Origin: Planctomycetaceae bacterium
GTDB taxonomy: Bacteria; Planctomycetota; Planctomycetia; Pirellulales; Pirellulaceae
NCBI GenBank assembly: GCA_007129635.1
Contig: SKVE01000559.1
Location: 1 to 5,975, forward strand
DNA length: 5,975 nucleotides
Reading direction: 5' to 3'
Position 1 is the first letter of the stretch, and each line of letters opens with the position of its first letter. Below, piece by piece: positions 1 through 5,947 of this stretch. The notes under the pieces are model-generated. The model saw only the letters and a list, made by a program, of their open reading frames with translations. It searched no databases and was not told the DNA's origin. The translations under genes and the position numbers were made by a program.

Positions 1-2
1 CG

Positions 3-1241
3 TGGGGCAACGCCGAGAATTGGCCATGCTGGCGCGGTCCGCGAGGCGATGGATCGAGTATCGAGCCGAACGTCCCGATTCGTTGGAACGGTGAAACCGG
101 AGAGAACATCGTTTGGACGACACCCGTCCCCGGCGTCGGGCACGCCTCGCCGATCGTTTGGGAGGACCGGATCTTTACGGTCAGTTGCCTATTGGACAGC
201 CAGGAGCGGATCCTGCTGTGCTTCGACCGACGCACAGGCCGCCAGCTCTGGCAGCGAACCGTGGTGACATCGCCGTTGGAGACGAAGCACCATCTGAACA
301 GCCATGCGTCGGGCACGCCAGCCACGGATGGCAAGTTGGTCTACGTGACGTTCCTGGAAGTCCAGGGCGATACGATCGACGCCCGAAACGTGTCCAAATC
401 ACGGCCGGTCACACCGGGCCGAATGGTCGTGGCAGCTTACGATTTCGACGGCAACCAGAAATGGAAAGTCCGTCCGGGCGAATTCGTCAGTGTCCATGGC
501 TATTGCAGTTGCCCCGTGCTGTACGAAGATCTGGTGATCGTCAACGGAGACCATGATGGCGATTCGTATCTGGTGGCGTTGGACAAGACGACGGGCCAGA
601 CGGTTTGGAAGGTCGATCGGCTGAACAACACTCGCAGCTATGTCACGCCGCTGATCCGCGAGATCGATGGTCGGGTCCAAATGGTGTTGTCGGGCAGCCA
701 TCATATCGCCAGTTACGACCCGCGGGACGGTTCCATGCACTGGCAGATCGACGGCCCGACCGAACAGTTCGTGGCTTCGATGGTCTTCGATGGCCAACAG
801 TTCTACATGGCGGCCGGGTTCCCCACGTACCACGTCATGGGAATCCGACCCGATGGCTCGGGAAACGTGACCGATACCCATGTCGCCTGGCATTCCACGA
901 ATGCCGCTTGCTACGTTCCCTCGCCCGTGGTCATCGACGGTCGCTTGTTCGTCGCCGACGATCGAGGCACTGTGAATTGTTTCCGAGCCAGTGATGGCCA
1001 GCGGTTGTGGCGGGAACGGATGGCCCGACACATCAGTGCGTCGCTGGTAACAGCCGGTGGCTTCGTCTACTTTCTGTCGAATGAAGGTATCATGACGCTG
1101 GTTCGCCCGGCGGACGAAATGGTGGTCGTCGCGGAAAATCCGCTGGGCGAATACTGCTTCGCTTCGCCCGCCATCTCGCAGGGACAGATCTTCTTGCGTT
1201 CCGAACATCATTTGTACTGTATCGGTGACCCAACCGAGTGA
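3..1241 (+). CDS. PQQ-like (BamB-like) beta-propeller repeat protein, 5' end outside window
   Basis: The reading frame is open from the first complete codon at position 3, so the true start lies left of the window; the TTG at 192 is internal. The first visible residues contain W-P-x-W-R-G-P-x-G-D-G, the entry motif of planctomycete secreted PQQ-like propellers, followed by a G-H-A-S-P-I-V-W first blade. About 412 residues remain, so probably only a signal peptide and a few residues are missing. Repeated blade units are visible, such as S-P-V-V-I-D-G-R-L-F-V near 925-955, with A-S-D-G-Q-R-L-W just after, and A-S-P-A-I-S-Q-G-Q-I-F near 1165-1195. Each blade ends in a D-G/T-G-x-x-x-W turn. The family (PF13360-like) folds as an eight-blade propeller; most members have no proven PQQ binding and are thought to be periplasmic or surface scaffolds. 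No catalytic residues can be assigned, so the role is unknown. The family call is firm; the function is not. Confidence 0.9.
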   Translation, partial: WGNAENWPCWRGPRGDGSSIEPNVPIRWNGETGENIVWTTPVPGVGHASPIVWEDRIFTVSCLLDSQERILLCFDRRTGRQLWQRTVVTSPLETKHHLNSHASGTPATDGKLVYVTFLEVQGDTIDARNVSKSRPVTPGRMVVAAYDFDGNQKWKVRPGEFVSVHGYCSCPVLYEDLVIVNGDHDGDSYLVALDKTTGQTVWKVDRLNNTRSYVTPLIREIDGRVQMVLSGSHHIASYDPRDGSMHWQIDGPTEQFVASMVFDGQQFYMAAGFPTYHVMGIRPDGSGNVTDTHVAWHSTNAACYVPSPVVIDGRLFVADDRGTVNCFRASDGQRLWRERMARHISASLVTAGGFVYFLSNEGIMTLVRPADEMVVVAENPLGEYCFASPAISQGQIFLRSEHHLYCIGDPTE

Positions 1242-1258
1242 CGAAGGAACGCTGCTGG

Positions 1259-1287
1259 TTGTTTCCCCAACGCGGCAGGGCTAGAAT
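1259..1287 (+). promoter_or_regulatory. Candidate sigma70-type promoter for the esterase-FAH operon
   Basis: TTGTTT at 1259-1264 (three of six bases match TTGACA) is followed after a 17-bp spacer by TAGAAT at 1282-1287 (five of six match TATAAT). It lies in the 93-bp gap after the propeller gene. It would start transcription near 1294-1295 and give a leader of about 40 nt before the ATG at 1335. The spacing is ideal but the -35 match is partial. It is predicted by eye only. Confidence 0.45.
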
Positions 1288-1325
1288 CCAAGCATTCGAG
1301 TTTTCGTTCGTATCAGACCCCACGC

Positions 1326-1334
1326 GAGGTGATC
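1326..1334 (+). promoter_or_regulatory. Extended Shine-Dalgarno site fixing the esterase start
   Basis: GAGGTGATC sits directly before the ATG at 1335. It matches nine consecutive bases of the ideal sequence complementary to the 16S rRNA 3' end (AAGGAGGTGATC). The GAGG core ends 5 nt before the ATG, which is good spacing. This argues that translation begins at 1335 and not at the in-frame GTG at 1329, which lies inside the site itself. Confidence 0.75.
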
Positions 1335-2630
1335 ATGGCTACAGCACCGCGAATTATTGCCACTTTTTTGCTCCTGTCTGTTGGGACGTTCCATGCTGCT
1401 TCAGCACAACGTGCAGAAACCAACTACGACGAATCCCAGGTGCCGTCGTACACGTTGCCCGATCCGTTGCTCGCGGAAGACGGCCAGGTCATCGATACCG
1501 CTTCGTTGTGGTGGGAAAAACGGCGTCCTGAAATCCTGGAACTGTTTCAGCGCGAAGTCTACGGTCGCAGCCCGGGACGGCCCGAGTCGATGGTGTTCCA
1601 GGTGACTTCGGTCGACGACCAGGCACTGGAGTCAAAGGCGATTCGCAAGGAGGTGTCCGTGCTGTTTACGGGCGAATCGGACGGGCCCAAAATGGATGTG
1701 CTGATCTACCAGCCGGTGGCGGCCGACGGCCCTGTGCCCGTGTTCCTGGGGCTGAACTTTTCCGGCAATCACACCATCCACGACGACCCCGGCATCACGC
1801 TCTCGCAGCAATGGATGCGACCCAGCGCCGAGCGGGGGATTGTGGACAACCGCGCTACCGAAGCTTCCCGCGGCACCAGTGCCAGCCGTTGGGCGGTCGA
1901 AGACATCCTGGCAGCCGGGTACGCGCTGGCGACGATCTACTGTGGCGACCTGGATCCCGATTTCGACGATGGTTTCCAGAACGGAGTGCACCCGTTGATC
2001 TATCGCCCGGGTCAGCAGCGGCCTGATCCGGACCAGTGGGGCACGATCGCTGCTTGGGCTTGGGGGTTGAGTCGCGCCGTGGATTATTTTGAAACCGATC
2101 CGCAACTGGATGCCGAGCGTGTTGCCGTGATGGGGCACTCGCGATTGGGAAAGACCGCGCTGTGGGCCGGAGCTGTCGATCCTCGTTTCGCGATCGTGAT
2201 CTCGAACAACTCGGGATGTGGTGGTGCGGCGCTCAGCCGCCGACAGTTCGGCGAAACCGTGGCTCGGATCAACACCTCGTTTCCGCACTGGTTCTGCGAA
2301 AACTTTAAGAAGTACAACAACAACGAGGACCAGTTGCCGGTCGATCAGCATCAATTGATCGCGCTGATCGCCCCGCGGCCCGTCTATGTGGCCAGCGCCT
2401 CGGAGGACCGCTGGGCGGATCCGCGTGGCGAGTTCCTGGCGGCCCTGCATGCGGAACCGGTGTACCATCTGCTGGGGACACCCGGCTTGGGGACCGACGA
2501 GATGCCGCCGGTCAATACGCCGGTGGGCCACACGATCGGTTACCATCTGCGCGAAGGTCGCCATGCGGTGGAGACGTATGATTGGGAACAGTACCTGAAT
2601 TTCGCCAACCAGCATTTCTTCGGAAAGTAG
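1335..2630 (+). CDS. Secreted CE15-like glucuronoyl esterase domain protein
   Basis: An alpha/beta hydrolase of 431 residues. Residues 1-24 form a signal peptide (basic start, then [12 protein letters not shown], cleavage near A-S-A-Q), so the enzyme is exported. The nucleophile elbow G-H-S-R-L-G-K (267-273) gives Ser269 and the adjacent conserved Arg270 of the CE15 motif G-x-S-R-x-G-K. Further family blocks are [23 protein letters not shown] and [13 protein letters not shown]. The C-terminal R-E-G-R-H (His410) before D-W-E-Q-Y is the likely catalytic His. CE15 enzymes cleave esters of 4-O-methyl-glucuronic acid, such as lignin-xylan links. Homologues are often labelled acetylxylan esterase. 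The acid at the fungal Glu position appears to be Asn, so Glu357/Asp358 may serve. It is probably cotranscribed with the FAH gene 3 bp downstream. The fold and family are well supported; the substrate is inferred. Confidence 0.87.
   Translation: MATAPRIIATFLLLSVGTFHAASAQRAETNYDESQVPSYTLPDPLLAEDGQVIDTASLWWEKRRPEILELFQREVYGRSPGRPESMVFQVTSVDDQALESKAIRKEVSVLFTGESDGPKMDVLIYQPVAADGPVPVFLGLNFSGNHTIHDDPGITLSQQWMRPSAERGIVDNRATEASRGTSASRWAVEDILAAGYALATIYCGDLDPDFDDGFQNGVHPLIYRPGQQRPDPDQWGTIAAWAWGLSRAVDYFETDPQLDAERVAVMGHSRLGKTALWAGAVDPRFAIVISNNSGCGGAALSRRQFGETVARINTSFPHWFCENFKKYNNNEDQLPVDQHQLIALIAPRPVYVASASEDRWADPRGEFLAALHAEPVYHLLGTPGLGTDEMPPVNTPVGHTIGYHLREGRHAVETYDWEQYLNFANQHFFGK
2622..2627 (+). promoter_or_regulatory. 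Ribosome binding site of the FAH gene inside the esterase 3' end
   Basis: GGAAAG lies within the last codons of the esterase and ends 6 nt before the ATG at 2634. The match is modest. Because ribosomes finishing at the TAG (2628-2630) arrive next to the new start, translation of the second gene is probably coupled to the first. Confidence 0.45.
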
Positions 2631-2633
2631 ACC

Positions 2634-3617
2634 ATGCACCTCTGCCGCTTCCGACATCAAGGCCGATCGGCTGTCGGGTTCTACGAAACGCACCATGTGG
2701 TCCCGATCGCGGCTGCAGCCAACGTGTTTTCTTCGGAAACTGGCCAGTCGCTGGATCTGCCCCAGGGGGACGACCTACTGGACTTGCTGCCTCCCGACGG
2801 CGCGGCGTACCAGCAGACGGCGCGATTAGCCGCCTGGGTCGCGGCGAACCCAACCGGAATCGACTCGACCAGCAGGCTGCCGGTCGAGTCGGTCGAGTTG
2901 CTGGTTCCCATCCTGCGACCGAATAAACTGTTGCTGCTGGCAGGAAACTATGCGCAGCATATCGAAGAAGGCGGGGGGATGGCCGCCGAACGTTCCGAAA
3001 CGTTCCCCTACGTGTTCATGAAACCCCCGTCGACCACACTGACGGATCCCGGTAAGCCGATCCGCATCCCGACCGTCTCGCCCCATCACATCGACTGGGA
3101 ACTGGAGTTGGCGGTGGTGATCGGTCGGCGAGCCAAACACGTGGCCGAATCGGATGCGTTGAACTACGTCGCCGGATACACGATCGTCAATGACATCTCC
3201 GATCGACGGTTCCGGCCCAACGCCAACCGAAAACAGCGTGACCGGGATCGTTTTTTCGATTGGTTGCACGGCAAATGGCATGACTCGTTCTGTCCCTGCG
3301 GACCTTGCGTTTTGGCCGCCGAACCAGGGATCGATCCGCAGAGTTTCCCGCTTCAGTTGCGCGTCAACAAAGTGGTGAAGCAGGATTCGACCACGGCATT
3401 GCAGATCTTCCCGGTCGCTGCGGTCATCGAGTTCCTATCCAGCTTTGTGACGCTCGAGCCGGGCGATTTGATCGCGACCGGTACGCCCGCGGGAGTGGGT
3501 GATGCCCGAGGCGAATATCTCAAGAGCGGCGATCGGATCGAGGCCACGATCGAACCAATCGGCACCCTGGTGTCGGTGGTGGAATCCGACGCCCTCGAAC
3601 ACTCCGGTCCTACTTAG
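2634..3617 (+). CDS. Fumarylacetoacetate hydrolase (FAH) family protein
   Basis: A cytoplasmic protein of 327 residues with no signal peptide. The N-terminal part (1-90) is a small lead domain; the FAH catalytic fold follows. The metal site is visible as D-W-E-L-E-L (Glu156, Glu158) and V-N-D-I-S-D-R (Asp187), the usual Mg2+/Mn2+ ligands. Lys130 in F-M-K-P, the N-Y-A-Q-H-I-E-E segment (His109, Glu111-112) resembling the His-Glu lid dyad, and the closing A-T-G-T-P-A-G-V-G (281-289) are also family marks. FAH members include acylpyruvases, oxaloacetate decarboxylases, 2-keto-4-pentenoate hydratases and ureidoglycolate lyases; the sequence does not decide among them. It is unusual in having a basic stretch after the Asp (about 192-210) and a C-P-C-G-P-C cluster at 220-225. 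It probably shares an operon with the esterase, suggesting catabolism of a released acid. Its stop overlaps the convergent permease gene. Confidence 0.88.
   Translation: MHLCRFRHQGRSAVGFYETHHVVPIAAAANVFSSETGQSLDLPQGDDLLDLLPPDGAAYQQTARLAAWVAANPTGIDSTSRLPVESVELLVPILRPNKLLLLAGNYAQHIEEGGGMAAERSETFPYVFMKPPSTTLTDPGKPIRIPTVSPHHIDWELELAVVIGRRAKHVAESDALNYVAGYTIVNDISDRRFRPNANRKQRDRDRFFDWLHGKWHDSFCPCGPCVLAAEPGIDPQSFPLQLRVNKVVKQDSTTALQIFPVAAVIEFLSSFVTLEPGDLIATGTPAGVGDARGEYLKSGDRIEATIEPIGTLVSVVESDALEHSGPT
2861..2891. repeat. Perfect 10-bp inverted repeat inside the FAH gene
   Basis: CGACTCGACC (2861-2870) and GGTCGAGTCG (2882-2891) are exact reverse complements separated by 11 bp. The right arm is followed by a second GGTCGAGT (2891-2898). 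It lies in codons for S-T-S-R-L-P-V-E-S-V-E, at the hinge between the N-terminal region and the catalytic domain. It could form an mRNA hairpin, but codon constraint or chance is equally possible. Confidence 0.5.
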
Positions 3618-4611
3618 AACCGTTCGAACGGTCCTCCGTGACGGGGCGATCGAACAGACCGATGCCGATGATCGTCAGCGCGATTCCGGACAACAGCCAT
3701 GGATTGTGCGATTCTTGAAACAGCAAGATGCCGACCGCCGCGCCCAGACCGACTTGCGAGGCGTTCAGCACATTGGCATGCACCAGTGTGGTCAGTTGCA
3801 ACCCCTTGATGATGAACGCAAAGCCGATCAGATTGAAGGCGCCGGAGGCCAACATCCATGCCAACGTGGATGGCTCGGTAGCCAGCATGCCTGCCGCGCC
3901 CATCCGCAGCCAGCTAATCCCACCCAATACGACCACACCAACCCCCGTGACCAACAGAACGGTGACGGCGATGGGAACACGCGACTTGGCTGTGTGGCGG
4001 ATCGCGGCCCCCAGATAGGCAAAAGCCGCCCCGGTGGCGCAAGCGGCCGCCAGGCCCAGCAGGACCACGCTCGTGCTGGTAGCGCCCGGTAACGAATCCA
4101 ACGAGTCGTTGGCATGGGCCAAACCGACGCTTATCAAAGAAATGGCGGCAATGACCAAAGCGATCGCCATGACCGAACGGAGCGACAGCCATTCCCGAAA
4201 CAAGGCCATGCCGATCAGCCCGCTGGCCGCCAGGTTCACGCCGAAAACCAACGGCATGGTGATCGCCAACCCCACCACGCCGAAAGCCCATTGCATACCG
4301 AGATTACCAACCAATTGGACGACCAACGCCGCCGTCGCCAGCACGCCCAAAGCCGACCACGGCACAGCAAACTGTTCGCCCCGCAACCAGCGCCACAGCA
4401 GCCAAGGCCCAACGATCGAAACCGCGACGATCTCCTTGACGCAGATTGTCCAGGCGGGTTCGATCTGCAGACCGGCCAATTGGCGCAGGCAGATATTCGC
4501 GGCGGTATAGCTGAGTGCCGAAAGCAGGCAGCAAGTCGTTCCGAGCAGCGCCGGTTCGATCCGTCGAGGACAGGCTGTGGTTGGGGGGGGCGCTCGGTTC
4601 ATGCGGATCAT
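3610..4611 (-). CDS. DMT superfamily (EamA-like) permease
   Basis: An inner-membrane protein of 333 residues from the ATG at 4611. An ATG at 4602 (330 residues) is equally plausible, and a TTG at 4674 is less likely. Ten hydrophobic helices can be seen at about 20-41, 56-75, 86-107, 115-138, 146-165, 181-203, 213-231, 249-271, 276-298 and 304-320. They form two five-helix halves, as in the duplicated EamA fold. The typical half-ends are visible: L-F-R-E-W (about 137-141) and L-F-Q-E-S (about 297-301) at the same place in each half, each followed by another helix. DMT/EamA proteins export or import small metabolites such as amino acids, sugars or nucleosides; the substrate cannot be read here. 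It is transcribed against its neighbours, divergent from the FMN-motif gene. The last codons overlap the FAH gene by 8 bp. Confidence 0.88.
   Translation of the reverse strand: MIRMNRAPPPTTACPRRIEPALLGTTCCLLSALSYTAANICLRQLAGLQIEPAWTICVKEIVAVSIVGPWLLWRWLRGEQFAVPWSALGVLATAALVVQLVGNLGMQWAFGVVGLAITMPLVFGVNLAASGLIGMALFREWLSLRSVMAIALVIAAISLISVGLAHANDSLDSLPGATSTSVVLLGLAAACATGAAFAYLGAAIRHTAKSRVPIAVTVLLVTGVGVVVLGGISWLRMGAAGMLATEPSTLAWMLASGAFNLIGFAFIIKGLQLTTLVHANVLNASQVGLGAAVGILLFQESHNPWLLSGIALTIIGIGLFDRPVTEDRSNGSK
3619..3632. repeat. 14-bp perfect palindrome at the convergent gene ends
   Basis: ACCGTTCGAACGGT is its own reverse complement. It lies 1 bp after the FAH stop and within the last codons of the permease (S-N-G-S). 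It could form a 5-bp stem with a 4-nt loop in either transcript, so it may help end transcription from both sides. No T-run follows on either strand, so a classic intrinsic terminator is not shown. Protein or restriction-enzyme binding (central TTCGAA) is an alternative. Confidence 0.4.
4583..4590 (-). repeat. Homopolymer of eight C at the start of the permease gene
   Basis: Eight C in a row on the coding (minus) strand fall in the codons for Pro-Pro-Pro, 12 nt after the A of the ATG at 4602. It is the longest single-base run in the window. A gain or loss of one base would shift the frame before the first membrane helix. Confidence 0.6.
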
Positions 4612-4639
4612 TGTAAGCCGAGAAGCCGTATTCGGAGAA
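4610..4639 (-). promoter_or_regulatory. Candidate promoter for the permease, possibly leaderless
   Basis: On the minus strand TACAAT (4615 down to 4610) matches TATAAT at five of six bases. A weak TTCTCC lies 18 bp upstream (4639-4634). The A of the ATG at 4602 is the eighth base after the -10 hexamer, which is where transcription would begin, so a leaderless mRNA is possible. No Shine-Dalgarno sequence precedes either ATG. The -35 is poor. Confidence 0.3.
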
Positions 4640-4663
4640 GGTGGTCCAGAAGAAAAAGGCGGG

Positions 4664-4693
4664 TTGATGACCAACGTCGGTCCAGAGTAGGAT
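4664..4693 (+). promoter_or_regulatory. Candidate promoter for the FMN-motif gene
   Basis: TTGATG (4664-4669, four of six bases match) and TAGGAT (4688-4693, four of six) are separated by 18 bp. Transcription would start near 4700. If so, the in-frame ATG at 4692 would lie inside the -10 element, which supports the start at 4752. Neither hexamer is strong. Confidence 0.3.
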
Positions 4694-4751
4694 GATCGGA
4701 ACTGATGCCCTGCCGATGGTTGTGTCGTTCACCGAAACTCAAGTGATAAAG

Positions 4752-5891
4752 ATGATCAAGTCTACTTTGTTTTGTTCTGCGTTGCTCGGGTCCGTTTTCG
4801 TAGTAGTCGTGGCCGGAAGGATCGCAGCCGACGGTCAGTCGCCGGGTTTTCGGGTCGAATTGTCGGACCCGGTCGCCCCGGAGGATGGGATCAAAGAGTA
4901 TCATGTGGCCGCGAAACAAGACGAACGCGGGATGCCGGCAGGCTATTCACTCGCGTTCCAGACCCACGTCTGTATCGATGAACAATGTCGCATGGTCCAT
5001 GTCACGATGCACTGGGACGCGTTGGGTTTCTACCAACGGTTGGAATATCCTGCGCAACTGCCGCTGACTCGACGAAAGCACGAACCGTTTACGCCAGAGG
5101 ATTACGCCAAACTGGACGAAATCCTCATGGATCGGGATTCGATTCTTTCCAGCTACCCGCTGGAGGTCTTGGTCGCTCCGCAATTGGCGGCCGATGCTCT
5201 GGACATCGACGGTTGGTCTGGCGCGACGCCTCAGACCATCAAAGATGCGGTGGTAGACGACGCGGCGTACACGACCTGGACCATGTGGCACTGGGCCAAT
5301 GGCCAGATCGTTTCCCAATTGCGAGCGTTGACCGAACAGCGTGTTACCCCAGATTATCTGCGGCACCTTCTGTGTTCCGAGGACCGCCGCGAATTGGACT
5401 TCGCCTTGCGGTACCTGAGCGACCATGGTTGTGTGGAGTGGTCGATGGCCGACGACGTACTCGATTTGCTGGAACGGAGCAGCGAGCGCGAGCACGTGAT
5501 CACGGCATTGAGGTGGTTGAGTGCCGCGGTGGAGGACCAGCAACAGTTGCACGACCGGTTGATCCAGGCGTTTGTCAGAATGAGCGCCAATCACAGCCCG
5601 CTGGTTCTGGAGTATTTTGGGAACGTGGCCGATCTACCCGACGAGACTCTCGAGGGATTGACCGCGGTCTTGCATCAGGTCCCGTATTTCCAAGTCCACC
5701 TGACGCTACGGCTGCTGGATTCGAAATCCTTTTTTTCGGAGCGAATCGAAGCGAACATCGCCGTATTGCTGGACCACGAAAATTTCTTTATCGCTCGACG
5801 CGCCAGTCAGCATCTGGCCCAGCAGACGTTAAGCGACGCGGGCCGACAGCGACTGGAGGCCTTTCGGAAACAACACCAAGACCGCCTGTAA
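4752..5891 (+). CDS. Exported protein with FMN-attachment-like motif and helical-repeat C-terminus
   Basis: A protein of 379 residues from the ATG at 4752; in-frame ATGs at 4692 and 4716 would add 20 or 12 residues. The 4752 start places a clean signal sequence at the N-terminus (M-I-K, then hydrophobic residues 5-21, then A-G-R-I-A-A-D-G), so the protein is probably exported. Shine-Dalgarno sequences are weak for all three. Residues 153-159 read D-G-W-S-G-A-T, matching the Dgx(s/t)gAT motif where ApbE links FMN to Thr in NqrC/RnfG-type proteins. After it comes T-I-K-D-A-V-V-D-D-A-A-Y-T-T-W. Upstream, C74 and C79 form a C-I-D-E-Q-C pair and M-H-W-D-A-L-G-F-Y resembles the D-x-x-G-x-Y loop of FMN-binding domains. 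Residues from about 195 to the end are alpha-helical and HEAT-like. The full-length family is not one I can name. The FMN role is inferred from the motif. Confidence 0.82.
   Translation: MIKSTLFCSALLGSVFVVVVAGRIAADGQSPGFRVELSDPVAPEDGIKEYHVAAKQDERGMPAGYSLAFQTHVCIDEQCRMVHVTMHWDALGFYQRLEYPAQLPLTRRKHEPFTPEDYAKLDEILMDRDSILSSYPLEVLVAPQLAADALDIDGWSGATPQTIKDAVVDDAAYTTWTMWHWANGQIVSQLRALTEQRVTPDYLRHLLCSEDRRELDFALRYLSDHGCVEWSMADDVLDLLERSSEREHVITALRWLSAAVEDQQQLHDRLIQAFVRMSANHSPLVLEYFGNVADLPDETLEGLTAVLHQVPYFQVHLTLRLLDSKSFFSERIEANIAVLLDHENFFIARRASQHLAQQTLSDAGRQRLEAFRKQHQDRL
5208..5228 (+). other. Putative ApbE flavinylation motif DGWSGAT
   Basis: These seven codons encode Asp-Gly-Trp-Ser-Gly-Ala-Thr. The last Thr (codon 5226-5228, residue 159 from the 4752 start) is the predicted FMN acceptor through a phosphoester bond. 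Every position of the known consensus is met. Attachment would require an exported substrate and an ApbE enzyme; neither apbE nor a redox partner is in the window. Confidence 0.6.
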
Positions 5892-5913
5892 GGCAACTCG
5901 CAGGAAATAATCT

Positions 5914-5941
5914 ACCGCGTTCGGCGAGGGTCTCCGACCCC
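5914..5941. repeat. 28-bp repeat, copy 1
   Basis: The unit begins ACCGCGTTCGGCG and ends GGGTCTCCGACCCC. An exact copy starts at 5948, giving a 34-bp period with GCCGAA between. It begins 22 bp after the stop of the FMN-motif gene. It looks like part of a dispersed intergenic palindromic repeat family, but copies elsewhere in the genome cannot be seen from here. Confidence 0.8.
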
Positions 5942-5947
5942 GCCGAA
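5920..5947. terminator. Long hairpin after the FMN-motif gene, possible terminator
   Basis: TTCGGCG (5920-5926) pairs with CGCCGAA (5941-5947), and GGGTC (5928-5932) pairs with GACCC (5936-5940). Together they make a 12-bp stem with one bulged A (5927) and a TCC loop. It begins 28 bp after the stop codon. The stem is very stable and symmetric enough to act on both strands. No T-run follows, so Rho-independent termination is not certain. It could instead stabilise the mRNA 3' end or be a REP-like element. Confidence 0.5.

Noticed and set aside
192..194. TTG as the start of the propeller gene
   Set aside because: The frame is open to the window edge and the upstream codons encode the conserved W-P-x-W-R-G-P motif and first blade, so the gene begins outside the window.
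399..1211. Minus-strand open frame opposite the propeller gene
   Set aside because: The plus strand shows repeated propeller blades; the antisense product is His/Arg/Asp-rich without any family feature.
1252..1278. Possible terminator hairpin after the propeller gene
   Set aside because: Only two 4-bp stems (CTGC/GCAG and GTTG/CAAC) with an internal loop and no T-run; it also overlaps the promoter candidate.
1632..2696. Minus-strand open frame of 354 codons opposite the esterase
   Set aside because: The plus-strand frame has a signal peptide and full CE15 motifs. The minus frame has no coherent domain, and long antisense frames are common at this GC content.
3499..4092. Long open frame on the plus strand across the FAH end and the permease
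   Set aside because: It lies antisense to a clear ten-helix membrane protein, is rich in Gln/Asp/Arg with low complexity, has no recognisable domain, and is explained as a shadow of the permease codons.
4114..4695. Second long plus-strand open frame opposite the permease
   Set aside because: Same reason: antisense to the permease, polar low-complexity composition, no convincing start signals.
5730..5736. T7 run as a phase-variation or termination site
   Set aside because: It lies inside codons for Ser-Phe-Phe-Ser late in the FMN-motif gene with no hairpin before it; seven T in Phe codons is unremarkable.
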